A stretch of 64,000 nt of DNA from Mucilaginibacter aquatilis. GTDB lineage: Bacteria; Bacteroidota; Bacteroidia; Sphingobacteriales; Sphingobacteriaceae. The stretch's first letter is position 1. Each line of letters starts with the position of its first letter. The stretch is from contig NZ_WQLA01000008.1 of NCBI RefSeq assembly GCF_009755275.1, positions 1 through 64,000 of the forward strand, written 5' to 3'. The position numbers were made by a program, and so were the translations under genes. Shown piece by piece: positions 43,823-53,900 of this stretch. The notes below the pieces were generated by a model. The model had not been told where the DNA came from and searched no databases. It was given only the letters and a program-made list of their open reading frames with translations.

Positions 43823-44258
43823 AATGAGTATAATCTTTAAACCGACATTTGATTATTACTCATAAACCCCCGCGGTTTGAGTTTTGTATAAACATCCTGT
43901 TCTCAAAGCAGTTCGAAAACTCCATTTATCTTCTTTATAAATCAGCACAATTTATTAGGCATGTAAGGCTCCCCTATAACAAGGTCAACTTAATGTATCA
44001 ACCGCATAATTGCGTTTGTATTTTGCTAAAGGACTTATACTTGATGCAAGCTTAAAAGTTGATGCAACTGACAGAGATGTATACGCTTAGGCATAAGTGT
44101 TGAATAACACAGTTGCATAAAATTTCTATAGCGGTTAAAAGTAATGTTGGTTAAGCTTTAACATTTGAAGTGAATTGCTTGACGTAGCAAATCGGCAAAA
44201 TTTAGCCATTAAATATGACCATATTTAAAACTTAAGGAGTAAAATTGAATGTAATTGT
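43823..44258. other. Non-coding gap after tRNA-Ser
   Basis: About 430 AT-rich bases. A 68-codon open frame at 43849-44055 has no ribosome-binding site or protein-like pattern. I see no tRNA-derived direct repeat or integrase, so no sign of an integrated element next to the tRNA. An AAGGAG at 44235-44240 precedes the decayed gene. Confidence 0.45.
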
Positions 44259-44620
44259 ATGATTCATATGTTGATTGCTGATGACCATCAGTTAGTGCAT
44301 GGGGCAATAATTACTATACCATCGGCTCCGCTTTGCTGTATTTAGTTGAGAACTAATCTACGTTGCTGACCGCTTTGGTTACTAGTATTTGGCAGAAATA
44401 CGACGACACTTTAGTTACCGTGATGCCATACACCTTTTGAATTTGCAAACCTCTTTCCACTTGCTGTTTGAGTGGAATATTGCTCGTTATGGCTGTTAAT
44501 ATATGCCATGAATTTTAGACTTGCGCCATGAGCCGGATAGAGATGTAGTTGTACTGCATGCCATTAACAATATGCCAATGCGGGTAAGAAAACTGATTTT
44601 TATTATTCACGACTTATCAA
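44259..44620 (+). pseudogene. Decayed LuxR-type response regulator (receiver remnant)
   Basis: The sequence opens MIHMLIADDHQLVHGA, the standard beginning of NarL/LuxR-family receivers (MI-VLIADDHQLV), then stops after 28 codons. Further on, around 44515-44600, another frame reads LDLRHEPDRDVVVLHAINNMP, corresponding to the receiver core around the phospho-acceptor (usually DVVVLDINMP) but with the Asp lost. Multiple frameshifts and stops separate the pieces, and no helix-turn-helix remains before the next gene. This is a gene remnant, not a functional regulator. Confidence 0.6.
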
Positions 44621-44627
44621 TAATGCT

Positions 44628-45017
44628 TCACAACCCTCGTGCATCAAGTAGTTCAAACTGATCAACAAAGGGGCTGCGCCTGGTAAATAAGGCAGCACCA
44701 AAAGAAAGCAATCCTAAGAGTAAGTGTGGTAGGTAAACGTCTACATAAAACTTGTACAAGAACGGCGATACAATAAGTATAAAGCCAACAACCATATCTA
44801 AAAACAAATGTAGTTGCAGCGGGAATACTTTGATTATACCCCCCTGATGATTGGTAAAAACGGTCATGAGCAGCTGCATTGATCCAAGCAGTAAAGGCAA
44901 AAATAGTGCAGCGCCTCCAATGCGGTAAAAACCAAATACCCATGGTGATGCGGTTATCAATATGCCGCCCACATAATCGAGCACTGCATGAAAGTTTATA
45001 GGAACAAAAGTTTTCAT
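44628..45017 (-). CDS. SPW-repeat membrane protein
   Basis: A 129-residue protein with four membrane helices arranged as two repeats, each beginning with a short amphipathic part and containing the SP(W/F) motif: LDYVGGILITASPWVFGFY and LDMVVGFILIVSPFLYKFY. This is the SPW family, of unknown function. It follows the Mn-catalase gene by 59 bases on the same strand, with a strong hairpin between them that ends about 14 bases before its ATG. Confidence 0.8.
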   Translation of the reverse strand: MKTFVPINFHAVLDYVGGILITASPWVFGFYRIGGAALFLPLLLGSMQLLMTVFTNHQGGIIKVFPLQLHLFLDMVVGFILIVSPFLYKFYVDVYLPHLLLGLLSFGAALFTRRSPFVDQFELLDARGL

Positions 45018-45031
45018 AGGAAAAATAACAA

Positions 45032-45058
45032 GGGCGCCGGTAAGCAGAACCGGCGCCC
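45032..45058 (-). terminator. Hairpin between Mn-catalase and the SPW gene
   Basis: GGGCGCCGGT and ACCGGCGCCC make a perfect 10-bp GC-rich stem with a seven-base loop; the minus strand then reads TTGTTATTTTTCC. It is probably an intrinsic terminator or attenuator after the catalase gene. The SPW start codon lies 15 bases beyond it. Confidence 0.75.
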
Positions 45059-45076
45059 AACCAATAAAACATAAAC

Positions 45077-45958
45077 CTACGGAAGAATGGTATCCTTAAT
45101 GTTTTCAAGCATACCTTTATCGTTGCCGTCAACCATTTGCTGGCTTTGGGCATAACCTTTTACATCGGGCGGTCCTAAAACCGGCTCTTGGCCGTACGGG
45201 CGAGCGTGCACAAAGCTAAACTCGCCTTTGCCATCAATTGATGGTCCGCTTGTCCAGCGTGCATCTGGCGGTGCTGGTTTTTCGATATTGGTTGATACAA
45301 ACTGGTATTCAAACTGCCTGATCTGATCGCTCATGGGAAATGTATTAGGAATAGGCAAATTTTCTTTCACGCCTCCTAAATCTTCAATTACAGCAAGCCA
45401 CTGGTTTTGATGCATGGTATCACGGGCTATCAAAAATGCAAGCATATCTTTCATACCAGCATCATCGGTTAACTCCCAAAGGCGGGTAGCTAAAACCCGG
45501 CCGGTTGATTCGGCCATTACGTTAGCGTACATATCGGCTGCAATGTTTCCGCTGCCAACTACCCATGAGCCATTAAACGGCACGCCGTTACTATCAACAG
45601 CCATAGCAGCCAGGCCTGATGACAGTACATGCCTTGGATCCATTCCGCCTAAAATACTTCCAACTATGGGGTTTTCGCCTACAACTTTATCTTTCAATTC
45701 ATTGGTAGCGCCCTCAAGATTAAGCGCAACGGCGGTGCTCAACATTTCAATGTGCGAAATTTCCTCAGTGCCGGTATCCAATAGCATATCACGGTACTTG
45801 TTAGGGCCTCTGGCTCCCCAGGCTTGAAACAGGTATTGCAAACAAACTCTGATTTCTCCTTCAATGCCGCCAATAGCCTGTTGAAGTAGTTTGGCAAATG
45901 CCGGATTTGGTTTTTCTACGCGTACTTCGTACTGTAGCTTACGGTCGTGGTAAAACAT
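45077..45958 (-). CDS. Non-haem manganese catalase
   Basis: A 293-residue ferritin-like catalase that splits hydrogen peroxide at a di-manganese centre. Metal ligands match the Lactobacillus enzyme in number and spacing: E35 (GIEGEIRVCLQY), E66 and H69 (GTEEISHIEM), then Glu in ANVMAESTGRVLATRLW near residue 150 and His in ARDTMHQNQW near 184. No signal peptide is present. The C-terminal extension (about 60 residues, PPDVKGYAQSQQMVDGN) is normal for the family. It begins the unit followed by the SPW gene. Confidence 0.93.
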   Translation of the reverse strand: MFYHDRKLQYEVRVEKPNPAFAKLLQQAIGGIEGEIRVCLQYLFQAWGARGPNKYRDMLLDTGTEEISHIEMLSTAVALNLEGATNELKDKVVGENPIVGSILGGMDPRHVLSSGLAAMAVDSNGVPFNGSWVVGSGNIAADMYANVMAESTGRVLATRLWELTDDAGMKDMLAFLIARDTMHQNQWLAVIEDLGGVKENLPIPNTFPMSDQIRQFEYQFVSTNIEKPAPPDARWTSGPSIDGKGEFSFVHARPYGQEPVLGPPDVKGYAQSQQMVDGNDKGMLENIKDTILP

Positions 45959-46132
45959 ACTTTTTGCGTTAATTATAAAACATTAGTGTTTTTATTTCTG
46001 ACGATCAGCAAGTATGGTGGTGGCCTGAAAGACGCATCAGGTGCTATGAAGCAAAAGCAAATATGTTATAAGAACCCGTGAATTAAAAATAAGTTTTAAC
46101 TAATAATTAATATCTCGCCATCGTAAATTAAA

Positions 46133-46555
46133 TCAGGCTTGTATTGCTGATAGCTTTTCAATTGTTAACTCATCTTTTGCACCTGAATAAAATTTATTCA
46201 GAACGTTCTGGAATACCTGATCACCATTAGGAACCAACGCAAATAAAGTCATTGATGAGCGTAGTTTCATATCATCAGGGCTGCCCATTACATTATTAGC
46301 GTCATTTGAAGGTAGGGCGAGTAGAGCCTTACTTATTTCAATTAAACGTATCCCAAGCACAGGGTGCTTTAAATAGTCTTTTGCTTCTTCCAGGTTTTTA
46401 AGGCCATAATAGTTTGCTAGTTCACTACTGCCCAACCCTTTTAGTTGCGGGAAAATATACCACATCCAATGGCTTCGCTTTCGTCCCTGCTTAATTTCTG
46501 ACAAAGCGGTTTCATAGTCTTGTTCCTGTACTTTTATAAACCGTTCAAGTTCCAT
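46133..46555 (-). CDS. DUF1810 family protein
   Basis: A 140-residue soluble helical protein of the DUF1810 family. The family start LERFIKVQEQDYETALSEIKQGRKRSHWMWYIFPQLKGLGSS is clear, followed by YYGLKNLEEAKDYLKHPVLG and MKLRSSMTLFALV. Members are often calpastatin-annotated by mistake; the real function is unknown. It follows the LLM oxidoreductase gene by 26 bases on the same strand. Confidence 0.9.
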   Translation of the reverse strand: MELERFIKVQEQDYETALSEIKQGRKRSHWMWYIFPQLKGLGSSELANYYGLKNLEEAKDYLKHPVLGIRLIEISKALLALPSNDANNVMGSPDDMKLRSSMTLFALVPNGDQVFQNVLNKFYSGAKDELTIEKLSAIQA

Positions 46556-46581
46556 ATTCTAATTATATTACTGTTAACTCA

Positions 46582-47577
46582 TTAATGTTTAGCATTACTG
46601 AGGTTTTCAAGTTTAAAACACTCCTTCACCTCAGGTATAACATATTTGCCAAAATCTTCAATAAAACGCTCCTGACCGAGGTTTACGTTATGTAGAACCA
46701 AATCACTAACATCAAGTTCACTATAACAGCGTATGATTTTGACGAACTCTTCTTTGCTGGAAGAGATATGAACATGCTCATACATATCCTGTGGCTGTAC
46801 GTTTAACGCCAGTTGTTCAAAATCTGCGGGTGTGCGCGTATCACTTAATACATGGCTGTCAAATATATTGGTACTCCACTGTTCACATGCCCCTGTAAGT
46901 GCCTGTTGCTCGGTAGAAGCATAAGACAATTGAACTTTTAATATTATAGGCTTCGCTTTTCCACCATTATTTCTAAACGCGCTTATAACCTTGTTTAAAT
47001 GCTCTATAGGCTGGTGTGCTGTGAGCAAACCATCAGCCCATCGCCCGGCCCATGCCGCTGTTTCGGGCGAAAGTGCGGCACAGTATAATGGCGGCTGTAC
47101 CTTAGGTAGCGTGTAGAGGCGGGCATCGCGTACTTTTACCACTCCATCATGATTTATAGTCTCTCCACGTAACAATCGTTTGATAATTTGCGCGCACTCC
47201 AGCAATCGTTGATTACGCTCAGGTTTAGCCGGCCAAGTGTCGCCAGTTACTTGTTCATTAATAGCCTCGCCGCTTCCTAAAGCTACTTCAAGCCTACCAG
47301 GAAACATCTCCGTAAGAGTTGCAATAGCCTGAGCTACAATAGCAGGATGATAACGCTGACCAGGAGCGCATACCATACTGTAGGGTAGCGATGTACTTTG
47401 CATAGCCGCGCCAAGCCAGGCAAAAGAAAAACCGCTATGTCCCTGATTTTCGTTCCATGGCTTAAAATGATCAGATGAATTGATAAAATTAAAGCCGGCC
47501 TCTTCTGCCAACTTGGCCAGCCTTAGCAAACTACCGGGAGAAAATTGCTCGTGAGAAGCTTGATATCCTATGCGCAT
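46582..47577 (-). CDS. LLM-class flavin-dependent oxidoreductase (TIGR03885-like)
   Basis: A 331-residue luciferase-like monooxygenase with a TIM-barrel pattern: MRIGYQASHEQFSPGSLLRLAKLAEEAGFNFINSSDHFKPW at the start, LEVALGSGEAINEQVTG in the middle and WAGRWADGLLTAHQP. It probably uses FMN or F420; the substrate is unknown. The ATG is preceded on the minus strand by a (CA)8 run only seven bases away, so the ribosome-binding region is repetitive. It is probably in a unit with the SemiSWEET gene upstream and DUF1810 downstream. Confidence 0.88.
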   Translation of the reverse strand: MRIGYQASHEQFSPGSLLRLAKLAEEAGFNFINSSDHFKPWNENQGHSGFSFAWLGAAMQSTSLPYSMVCAPGQRYHPAIVAQAIATLTEMFPGRLEVALGSGEAINEQVTGDTWPAKPERNQRLLECAQIIKRLLRGETINHDGVVKVRDARLYTLPKVQPPLYCAALSPETAAWAGRWADGLLTAHQPIEHLNKVISAFRNNGGKAKPIILKVQLSYASTEQQALTGACEQWSTNIFDSHVLSDTRTPADFEQLALNVQPQDMYEHVHISSSKEEFVKIIRCYSELDVSDLVLHNVNLGQERFIEDFGKYVIPEVKECFKLENLSNAKH

Positions 47578-47584
47578 ATAAATT

Positions 47585-47600
47585 TGTGTGTGTGTGTGTG
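47585..47600. repeat. (TG)8 dinucleotide repeat
   Basis: Eight perfect TG units (CA on the coding strand) between the SemiSWEET stop codon and the LLM start codon, occupying the place where a ribosome-binding site would lie. Confidence 0.95.
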
Positions 47601-47601
47601 G

Positions 47602-47865
47602 TTATTTATTTTTACGATAGCGGAAACGCAAGTAAAGCATAACCAAATCGAGTATTACTGCAAGTACATTGGTTGCAATGATGGGTAAGTCGTTTTTTTG
47701 AAGCCCATACCAAGTCCACAATACATTACCTGCAAGCAATACAATAAACATAAACGGCGAAACCTCAGCCGCCTTTTTAGTTTTTATAGTGCTGATAATT
47801 TGAGGCAGGCTGGCAGTTGATGTACAAATTCCGGCAACCAAACCTAATATTTCTAATACATCCAT
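47602..47865 (-). CDS. SemiSWEET-type PQ-loop sugar transporter
   Basis: An 87-residue protein with three membrane helices, the half-size bacterial SWEET unit that dimerises. The PQ motif is at P21-Q22 (TASLPQIISTIKTKKAAEVS) and the other features are MFIVLLAGNVLWTWYG and a basic end. It should allow facilitated movement of small sugars such as sucrose. It lies ten bases downstream of the 83-aa gene on the same strand. Confidence 0.9.
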   Translation of the reverse strand: MDVLEILGLVAGICTSTASLPQIISTIKTKKAAEVSPFMFIVLLAGNVLWTWYGLQKNDLPIIATNVLAVILDLVMLYLRFRYRKNK

Positions 47866-47875
47866 ATTTATAACG

Positions 47876-48127
47876 CTAAGAAATTTTGCCTTGATTATCC
47901 CAGTGATCTTTGATCACGTTGCCAACTTCATTAGTCACTATGCGCCGGGTAAAACGCTCTCCAACAATACGACCTTGTGCATTTGCCTTGCCAGCAAAAA
48001 GTAGTATAGGCCGTCCTATCTGGTCAGTGTCAAATCGAAGATCATACCTGCCCATACTACGCTCAATGGTACTTAGTGGTGCGTATGTTTTATCAAGTAT
48101 CTTTTGTAGCTCTTTTCCTATCTTCAT
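47876..48127 (-). CDS. Hypothetical protein
   Basis: An 83-residue basic, soluble protein with no recognised family (MKIGKELQKILDKTYAPLS, then LRFDTDQIGRPILLFAGKANAQGRIVGERF). A compact strand-rich middle is suggested. It is the first gene of a four-gene minus-strand run (this gene, SemiSWEET, LLM oxidoreductase, DUF1810). Confidence 0.6.
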   Translation of the reverse strand: MKIGKELQKILDKTYAPLSTIERSMGRYDLRFDTDQIGRPILLFAGKANAQGRIVGERFTRRIVTNEVGNVIKDHWDNQGKIS

Positions 48128-48617
48128 ACTTGGCTAAATTGTAGGCTTAGTTTTATTATTAAGTTTATTATTAAAACACTTATTTAACCATTAATTAACC
48201 AATCGGTTTTATTCCTTAAAGCTATAATTTGATTTTTCATCATCGTATTGAATAAGGCGCGTTAAAAACTAGTAGGTAAACTTACTGTACGTAATTGACC
48301 AGATCGATCAATTCCAACCAACAGACGATTATTTAAAGGAGACCGCAGTAAAGTTGATTTATTTAGATAAAAACCTGGATGTATGGTTAGATTGGAAGCC
48401 AAGTATTAAATTGCAAGCAACAAGTAAGGTTAAAAATAAATATACCACATCCTATGGAAACTCACTTAAGCATCCTGAAAGGTATGGTATATTATGATCT
48501 TGTGACCAGCGTTGTTAAGCCAGTATAGTGGTACAGCGCAAGAGCGTACTGGTTAAACGCTTTCCTATGCGCCATATGAAAGTTGAGAGTATTGTGGTAC
48601 CTTTTTTAACTACCTTT
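48128..48617. other. Non-coding gap with a start-less open frame
   Basis: About 490 bases without a convincing gene. On the plus strand a frame is open from 48276 to about 48500 and gives protein-like text (IDQIDQFQPTDDYL, DKNLDVWLDWKPS) but has an in-frame stop immediately upstream and no ATG, so it is at most a remnant. Confidence 0.35.
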
Positions 48618-48848
48618 TTATTGATCATCAGTAATTTTGCGCTCATTCTGATAAGCCGTTGGAGCAGCGCCTGACTTTTTATTGTCGTCAACATTGGTCG
48701 AATTCTCTTTCAGCTCATCAAGCTGATCTTCTTCATTAGCACCCTCCCTGATCTCGTCTCCAGATAATGCATGTGGATTTCCCTGAGGCTCATTTTCGGA
48801 TGGATAATTTTGTTGCCCCGGAGCCATGCTTCCTTTTTGCTCTGACAT
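48618..48848 (-). CDS. Small disordered acidic protein
   Basis: A 76-residue hydrophilic protein (MSEQKGSMAPGQQNYPSENE, then DEIREGANEEDQLDELKENS) with no predicted fold. The start at 48848 is chosen because the extra 11 residues of the longer frame look unrelated. Similar short, charged, intrinsically disordered proteins are found among Bacteroidota stress genes, but I cannot name a family. Confidence 0.55.
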   Translation of the reverse strand: MSEQKGSMAPGQQNYPSENEPQGNPHALSGDEIREGANEEDQLDELKENSTNVDDNKKSGAAPTAYQNERKITDDQ

Positions 48849-49029
48849 ATTCTTAAGTTTTATATTACTATAATCAAACAAGATGTATTAACTAATAATT
48901 AAATACAACATTTCAAATTATGTTTTAACAAATTCAAACTAAATAGGTACCGATATACAAGCTTAGCACTAAGGTGCATTTATTACCTAATAGTTAAAAC
49001 AAATATGATTCAATGGATATTATCAAACT

Positions 49030-49224
49030 ATGAAAAATTCAATTAAGATCGGCATTGTCGCGTTAGCAATTTCATCCTCCTTGTTTGCTTGCAAAGGCTC
49101 AAACGCCTCAAACACCGAAGCTGACTCGAGCACCATCGATACTACCATAAAAGTAGATAGCAATACGATCGATTCGCCTGCCATGGCTGATACGCCAATG
49201 GTCGATAGTCCTTTAAGAAGGTAA
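49030..49224 (+). CDS. Small Asp/Thr-rich lipoprotein
   Basis: A 64-residue protein with a lipoprotein signal (KIGIVALAISSSLFAC, Cys21) and a short mature tail made of Asp, Ser and Thr repeats (DSSTIDTTIKVDSNTIDSP, DTPMVDSP). The tail is too short for a folded domain, so it may be a surface-exposed disordered peptide. It ends before a bidirectional terminator. Confidence 0.6.
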   Translation: MKNSIKIGIVALAISSSLFACKGSNASNTEADSSTIDTTIKVDSNTIDSPAMADTPMVDSPLRR

Positions 49225-49333
49225 CTTAACTTCGAAATACACAATGTAATTTCTCCGCAGCATCGAGTACAATAATAGTAGAGTTATATCAAGTTGATTG
49301 ACTTAACTCTTTTAAGCAACATTGGTCAGTAAT

Positions 49334-49377
49334 AAAAGAAGCGCTTTCAAGTAAGATTTTTTGAAAACGCTTCTTTT
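49334..49377. terminator. Bidirectional terminator
   Basis: AAAAGAAGCG and CGCTTCTTTT arms with further pairing (TTTCAA/TTGAAA) around a ten-base loop, T-rich on both strands. It separates the small lipoprotein from the convergent SusD gene. Confidence 0.8.
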
Positions 49378-49422
49378 AAACCATTATTTGCAATAGGTTT
49401 TACATTTGCTTAAAGATTATGC

Positions 49423-50901
49423 TTATAAATTTGAATTAGTATTAACCTCATTAATTGGAATAGGGAATAGGTAATATACGCTGTTTGGCACCAGATTGCT
49501 GTTATCGGGAAACTTAAGCACATAATGGCCTTTAATAAGTACATCGGCAGCGCCAACACGTATAGTCTCAACTGATTCTTTACGTACCGGGGCGCGTTGC
49601 AGGCGCAGCAAATCGTACAGCCTAAAACCCTCCCCCCAAAGCTCGCGGCGGCGTTCGGTTAGTATCTCCTCAATTAGTGTGGTTTGGTTAAAATTGGCAA
49701 CTACTGCCCCCGGTAAATTGCGTTTAACCCTAACCTCGTTAAGTGCCGATATGGCTCCTGTTAAATCATTTAAACGGGCTTTACTTTCGGCCTCTATCAA
49801 CGCCATTTCTGATGAGCGCATGAGTACGATGTGACCCGACTGATCAGCCTTGTTGATGAATTTTTTGTATTTGATCCAGCGATACATTGGGTCGGCTGGG
49901 GCAGTAACGGTTTCAAACAGCGTTTTACGGATGTCGCCATCGGCAAACAACTGTTTAAAGTATGGGTCGGGCATTATGGAGCGGTAACCTGCCGCCGGGG
50001 TAACATCAATGTAGGCAAAGTACGATGCTCCTCCCAAGTTCTGGTCGGCCTGCTGCGGGTGGCCCCAAATCCATTCAACGTTACTCACATCATTAAACCC
50101 TTGTGTGTATTGCGCGGCTTCCATAATGTTATAACCGGTACGGGCTTCACGGGCTTTTGTAGCAGCTAATGCCCAATTTTCCTGAGTTAAATAAGCTCTT
50201 GCAAGCAATCCTTTTACCACATTGGCGTCGGGGCGGTTTTTAACCTTGCGCACAAAGCCAACAAGTAGTGTTTCGGCCTGGGTAAGGTCGCCAATGGCCT
50301 GGTTGTACACTTGCTCAACCGTAGCACGTGCTTTAGGTACTGATGTGGGACTGGTTGGCTCGGTGTACACTGGGACAGCCTTGGCATTTTTATCTTTGGC
50401 ATAAGTAAACTGGTATTGTCTTACTAAGTTTAGGTATACAAAGCCTCTTAATGCCAATGCCTGGCCTTTTAAATAGCGGCGTTCCGCATCAGTGCCGCTG
50501 GCATTATCAACATTAGCCAAAATGTTATTGCAGTTATCAATCACTTTATACTGAAAGCTCCAGAAAAACAAAGCCCTGCGGGTCGTATTATCAAATGGGT
50601 CTTTATACGGATATGAATCACGAAAACCGTAAACACCATCGCGGGCAATGGCATCCTCTCCCATTACCTCGTGTGTGAGGGTAATGGCCGACAAGCCTGG
50701 ATTATCCTGCGAGGTACTGGTTTCCATAAGGTAACGCATTGTGCCGTTAATCAAGGCATCAATATTTTTGGTTGACGAATAGGTTTCGCTGCCAGTGAGA
50801 TCTCCCGATGGCGAGGTTTCAAAAAAGTCGTCCTTGCAAGCCGACAGGCTTAACACGATGGCTACGAAAAGTATTTTTATGGTTGTGTATTTAAATTTCA
50901 T
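49423..50901 (-). CDS. SusD/RagB-family nutrient-binding lipoprotein
   Basis: A 492-residue surface lipoprotein that caps a SusC channel and captures ligand. It has a lipoprotein signal (VLSLSACKDDFF), the SusD-like N-terminal TPR helices (YLKGQALALRGFVYLNLVRQYQ) and the C-terminal SusD domain (RSSEMALIEAESKARL, LTERRRELWGEGFRLYDLLRL). It follows the SusC gene by 12 bases. The partner genes (M28 peptidase, thioredoxin, SAM riboswitch) suggest peptides or sulfur compounds as ligand rather than glycans, which is inference. Confidence 0.94.
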   Translation of the reverse strand: MKFKYTTIKILFVAIVLSLSACKDDFFETSPSGDLTGSETYSSTKNIDALINGTMRYLMETSTSQDNPGLSAITLTHEVMGEDAIARDGVYGFRDSYPYKDPFDNTTRRALFFWSFQYKVIDNCNNILANVDNASGTDAERRYLKGQALALRGFVYLNLVRQYQFTYAKDKNAKAVPVYTEPTSPTSVPKARATVEQVYNQAIGDLTQAETLLVGFVRKVKNRPDANVVKGLLARAYLTQENWALAATKAREARTGYNIMEAAQYTQGFNDVSNVEWIWGHPQQADQNLGGASYFAYIDVTPAAGYRSIMPDPYFKQLFADGDIRKTLFETVTAPADPMYRWIKYKKFINKADQSGHIVLMRSSEMALIEAESKARLNDLTGAISALNEVRVKRNLPGAVVANFNQTTLIEEILTERRRELWGEGFRLYDLLRLQRAPVRKESVETIRVGAADVLIKGHYVLKFPDNSNLVPNSVYYLFPIPINEVNTNSNL

Positions 50902-50913
50902 GACGGTTGCTTA

Positions 50914-53900
50914 TTAAAATGAAAGGTCGAAACCGAAGGTGTAAGTTTTTTGAGCCGGGTAACGGTAAAAGGTAACCCCGTCAACAGCCTGTTCGGGGTC
51001 CATGCCCTTGTGGTTATACCAGGTTAACAGGTTTTCGCCACGACCGTAAACTCTCACATTTTTAAGACCTATGCGGGTTGCCCATTGCGTTGGCAAATTG
51101 TATGAAAGACTTACATTTTTTAAACGTGCGTAAGTGGCATCATGCAAAAACCGGGTTGATATGCTGTTCCAGTTAGTGGTGGTTGTGGTTAATCTCGGCA
51201 CATCCGTAATGGTGTTTTGCGGTGTCCAGCGGTTTAGTATTTCGGTGCCCCAGGTACGGCCGGTATTTTCGCCGGTGTGGAGAATCATCACCTCGTCTAA
51301 GTCCAAAATTTTACCGCCAATGTTGTAAGCCACTAAAGCATACAATTCAAACTGTTTGTACTTAATGGTGGTGTTAGCGCCGCCATAGAGCTTGGGCAAC
51401 GCACTACCTTGAAAATACTGATCGGCCTCAGCGTATACGCTGGTTGTGGTACGCCCTGTAATGGTACGATTGCCAGCAGCATCAACAGCATAAGTATTTT
51501 TGTACCATAAAGGTTTACCGTTTGCCTGATCAACGCCTGCCCATTCGCGTATATAAAAATCATATACCGAGCTGCCCACGATCATTTTTTTGGTTGAACC
51601 CAATTGGCCTACGTTACCGGCAATAATCTCTTTTTGCGGAAGCTTGGTAATCTTATTGTTGTAATGACCAAAGTTGAAGCCAAGCGTCCATTTTACATCT
51701 TTGCTTACAACAGGCACCAGGTTAATCTGGCCTTCGTAACCATTGTTACGCATCGAGCCAATGTTGTCATCAATGGCTGTATAACCCAATGATGGTGCCA
51801 GCGGACGGCTGAATAACAAATCTTTTGAACGGCGCTGATACACCTCAAAGCTGCCGCTGATACGGTTATCAAGAATGGCAAAGTCTACACCCGAATTAAA
51901 ATTGAGGTTGGTTTCCCATTTTAAGCCGGGTGTTGGCAGCCTTGAAGTAACCAAACCAGCCTGGCCTAAGCTGTTGTAAATAGAGTATAAATCTTGATAA
52001 GCATAATAGCTGCCCAGGTTATCGTTACCCTGCGCACCGTAGCTGCTACGTACAGTTAAGCTGTTTAACCACGATACATTCTTTAAAAAAGCTTCTGACT
52101 TAGCGTTCCACGAAGCTCCAATTGACCAGAAGTTACCCCAGCGCGACTGCGAACTAAAACGCGATGAACCGTCTCTACGGAAACTTGCTGACAGGTAATA
52201 TCGTTGATTGAAGTTATAATCTATCTTACCTAAAAAGCTTGCCAATTTGTATTCATCGGCGTTACCTGTAAAGCTGTTGAGTAATGATGCCGCCGCCGGC
52301 TCAACCTTGTCAGAAAAACCAAAATTACTGCGGCTACCCGAAAGACTGGAAATGTTCAACACGTATACCTCCTGCCCTGCCAATACATTAAAGTGGTGAG
52401 CATTGGCTACGTTGAACGTATAATCCAAAAGATTATTGATGGTATACCCCACCGTGCGCGATGAATTTTTACTAACCGAACCACCACCTGTTACACCCGA
52501 ACCAAAGGTTGGATTAGTATATGATAAGCCGCTGCGGTTATTATAATCGGTGTTAACGCTACTTTTCAGTTTAAGCCCGTCGAGTATGTTAATTTGTATG
52601 TTACCACGCAATATTAAGGCGTCTTGCTTGTTGCTGTACTTGTTTAGTTCGGCTATACCCAGCAGGTTATTGCCTGTCGCTGCCGCGCTTGGACGGTAGT
52701 TACCAAAATCGTAAACGCGGTTACCGCCGGCATCTAATTTGAGGGTTCCATCAGGGCTACGCTCATACACCGGGTAGATATCTGACACCAAACGACCGAA
52801 GTTGGCGAAGTTACCCTGGCTGCTATCGGTTTGTGGTGGCGAATCCTGACTGGTGCTTGATGCAGCTACGTTTACCCCTGCCTCAAACCACTTGTTAACC
52901 TTGGTATTGTAATTAACTCGCGTATTGTAGCGGCGAAAGTGTGAACCGATGATAAAGCCTTTATCATCCAAATACCCGCCCGATACAAAGTAACGCGAAT
53001 CAGCACCGCCGCCGCTAATACCTAAATCTACCTGTTGGCGCACACCGGTACGGCTTAATGATTTGCTCCAGTCATCATCCCAAAGCGGAGTTGCGCCGGC
53101 TACCAGCTTGCCATCTAACCCAACCGGATTTGGGAATGCTGAGCCATACGGGTTAATTTTAAGGTTACTTACTAGTTCATTGGTGGCATATTGCGCGGCC
53201 TGTGCTGCTGTGTTGCCTTGATCGAGGCGATTGTTGCGCAAGGCTTCCCATTGTAGCTGGAAATAATCATTGGTGCTTACAAAATCGTAATCTTTAACCG
53301 CACGTGATGAGTAGCCTATGTTAGAATTTAAGGTAACCGTAGGCTTGGCATTATACTTACCGCGCTTAGTAGTAATGATAATTACACCATTTGCACCGCG
53401 CGATCCATAAAGCGCACTTGCCGAAGCATCTTTCAATACCGAGATTGACTCCACATCGGCCGTATTGATAGCATTGATATTACCCGAAAACGGAATACCG
53501 TCAACCACGTAAAGCGGATCGCTCGATGCATTAACCGAACCAATACCCCTGATGCGGATACTGGCCTCACTACCCGGCTGCCCGGCTGGTGCTACCGATT
53601 GTACACCCGGTACTACACCTTGCAGCGTACGGCTAATATTTGACACTTGGCGTTTTTCTAAATCGGCAGCGTTTACCACCGATGCCGAACCTGTGTAGGT
53701 AGCCTTGTTAGCAGTACCGTAAGCCACCACAACCACCTCGTTAAGGTTGTTATTGGCGGCCTTTAATTGTACCGATAGGGTATTACTACTCACGGGCACT
53801 TCTTTAGGTTCAAAACCTACGTAGGTAAATACCAGTGTATTTTCGGCTCCTTGAAGGGTAATGCTAAACTTACCATCTGGGTCGGTTTGAGTGCTTTTTC

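Noticed and set aside
43849-44055. 68-codon open frame after tRNA-Ser
   Set aside because: No start signal and no protein-like pattern.
43693-44620. Integration site of a mobile element at tRNA-Ser
   Set aside because: No direct repeat of the tRNA end, integrase or transposase seen downstream.
48276-48500. Open frame with protein-like text
   Set aside because: Immediate in-frame stop upstream and no usable ATG; kept only as a possible remnant in the gap entry.
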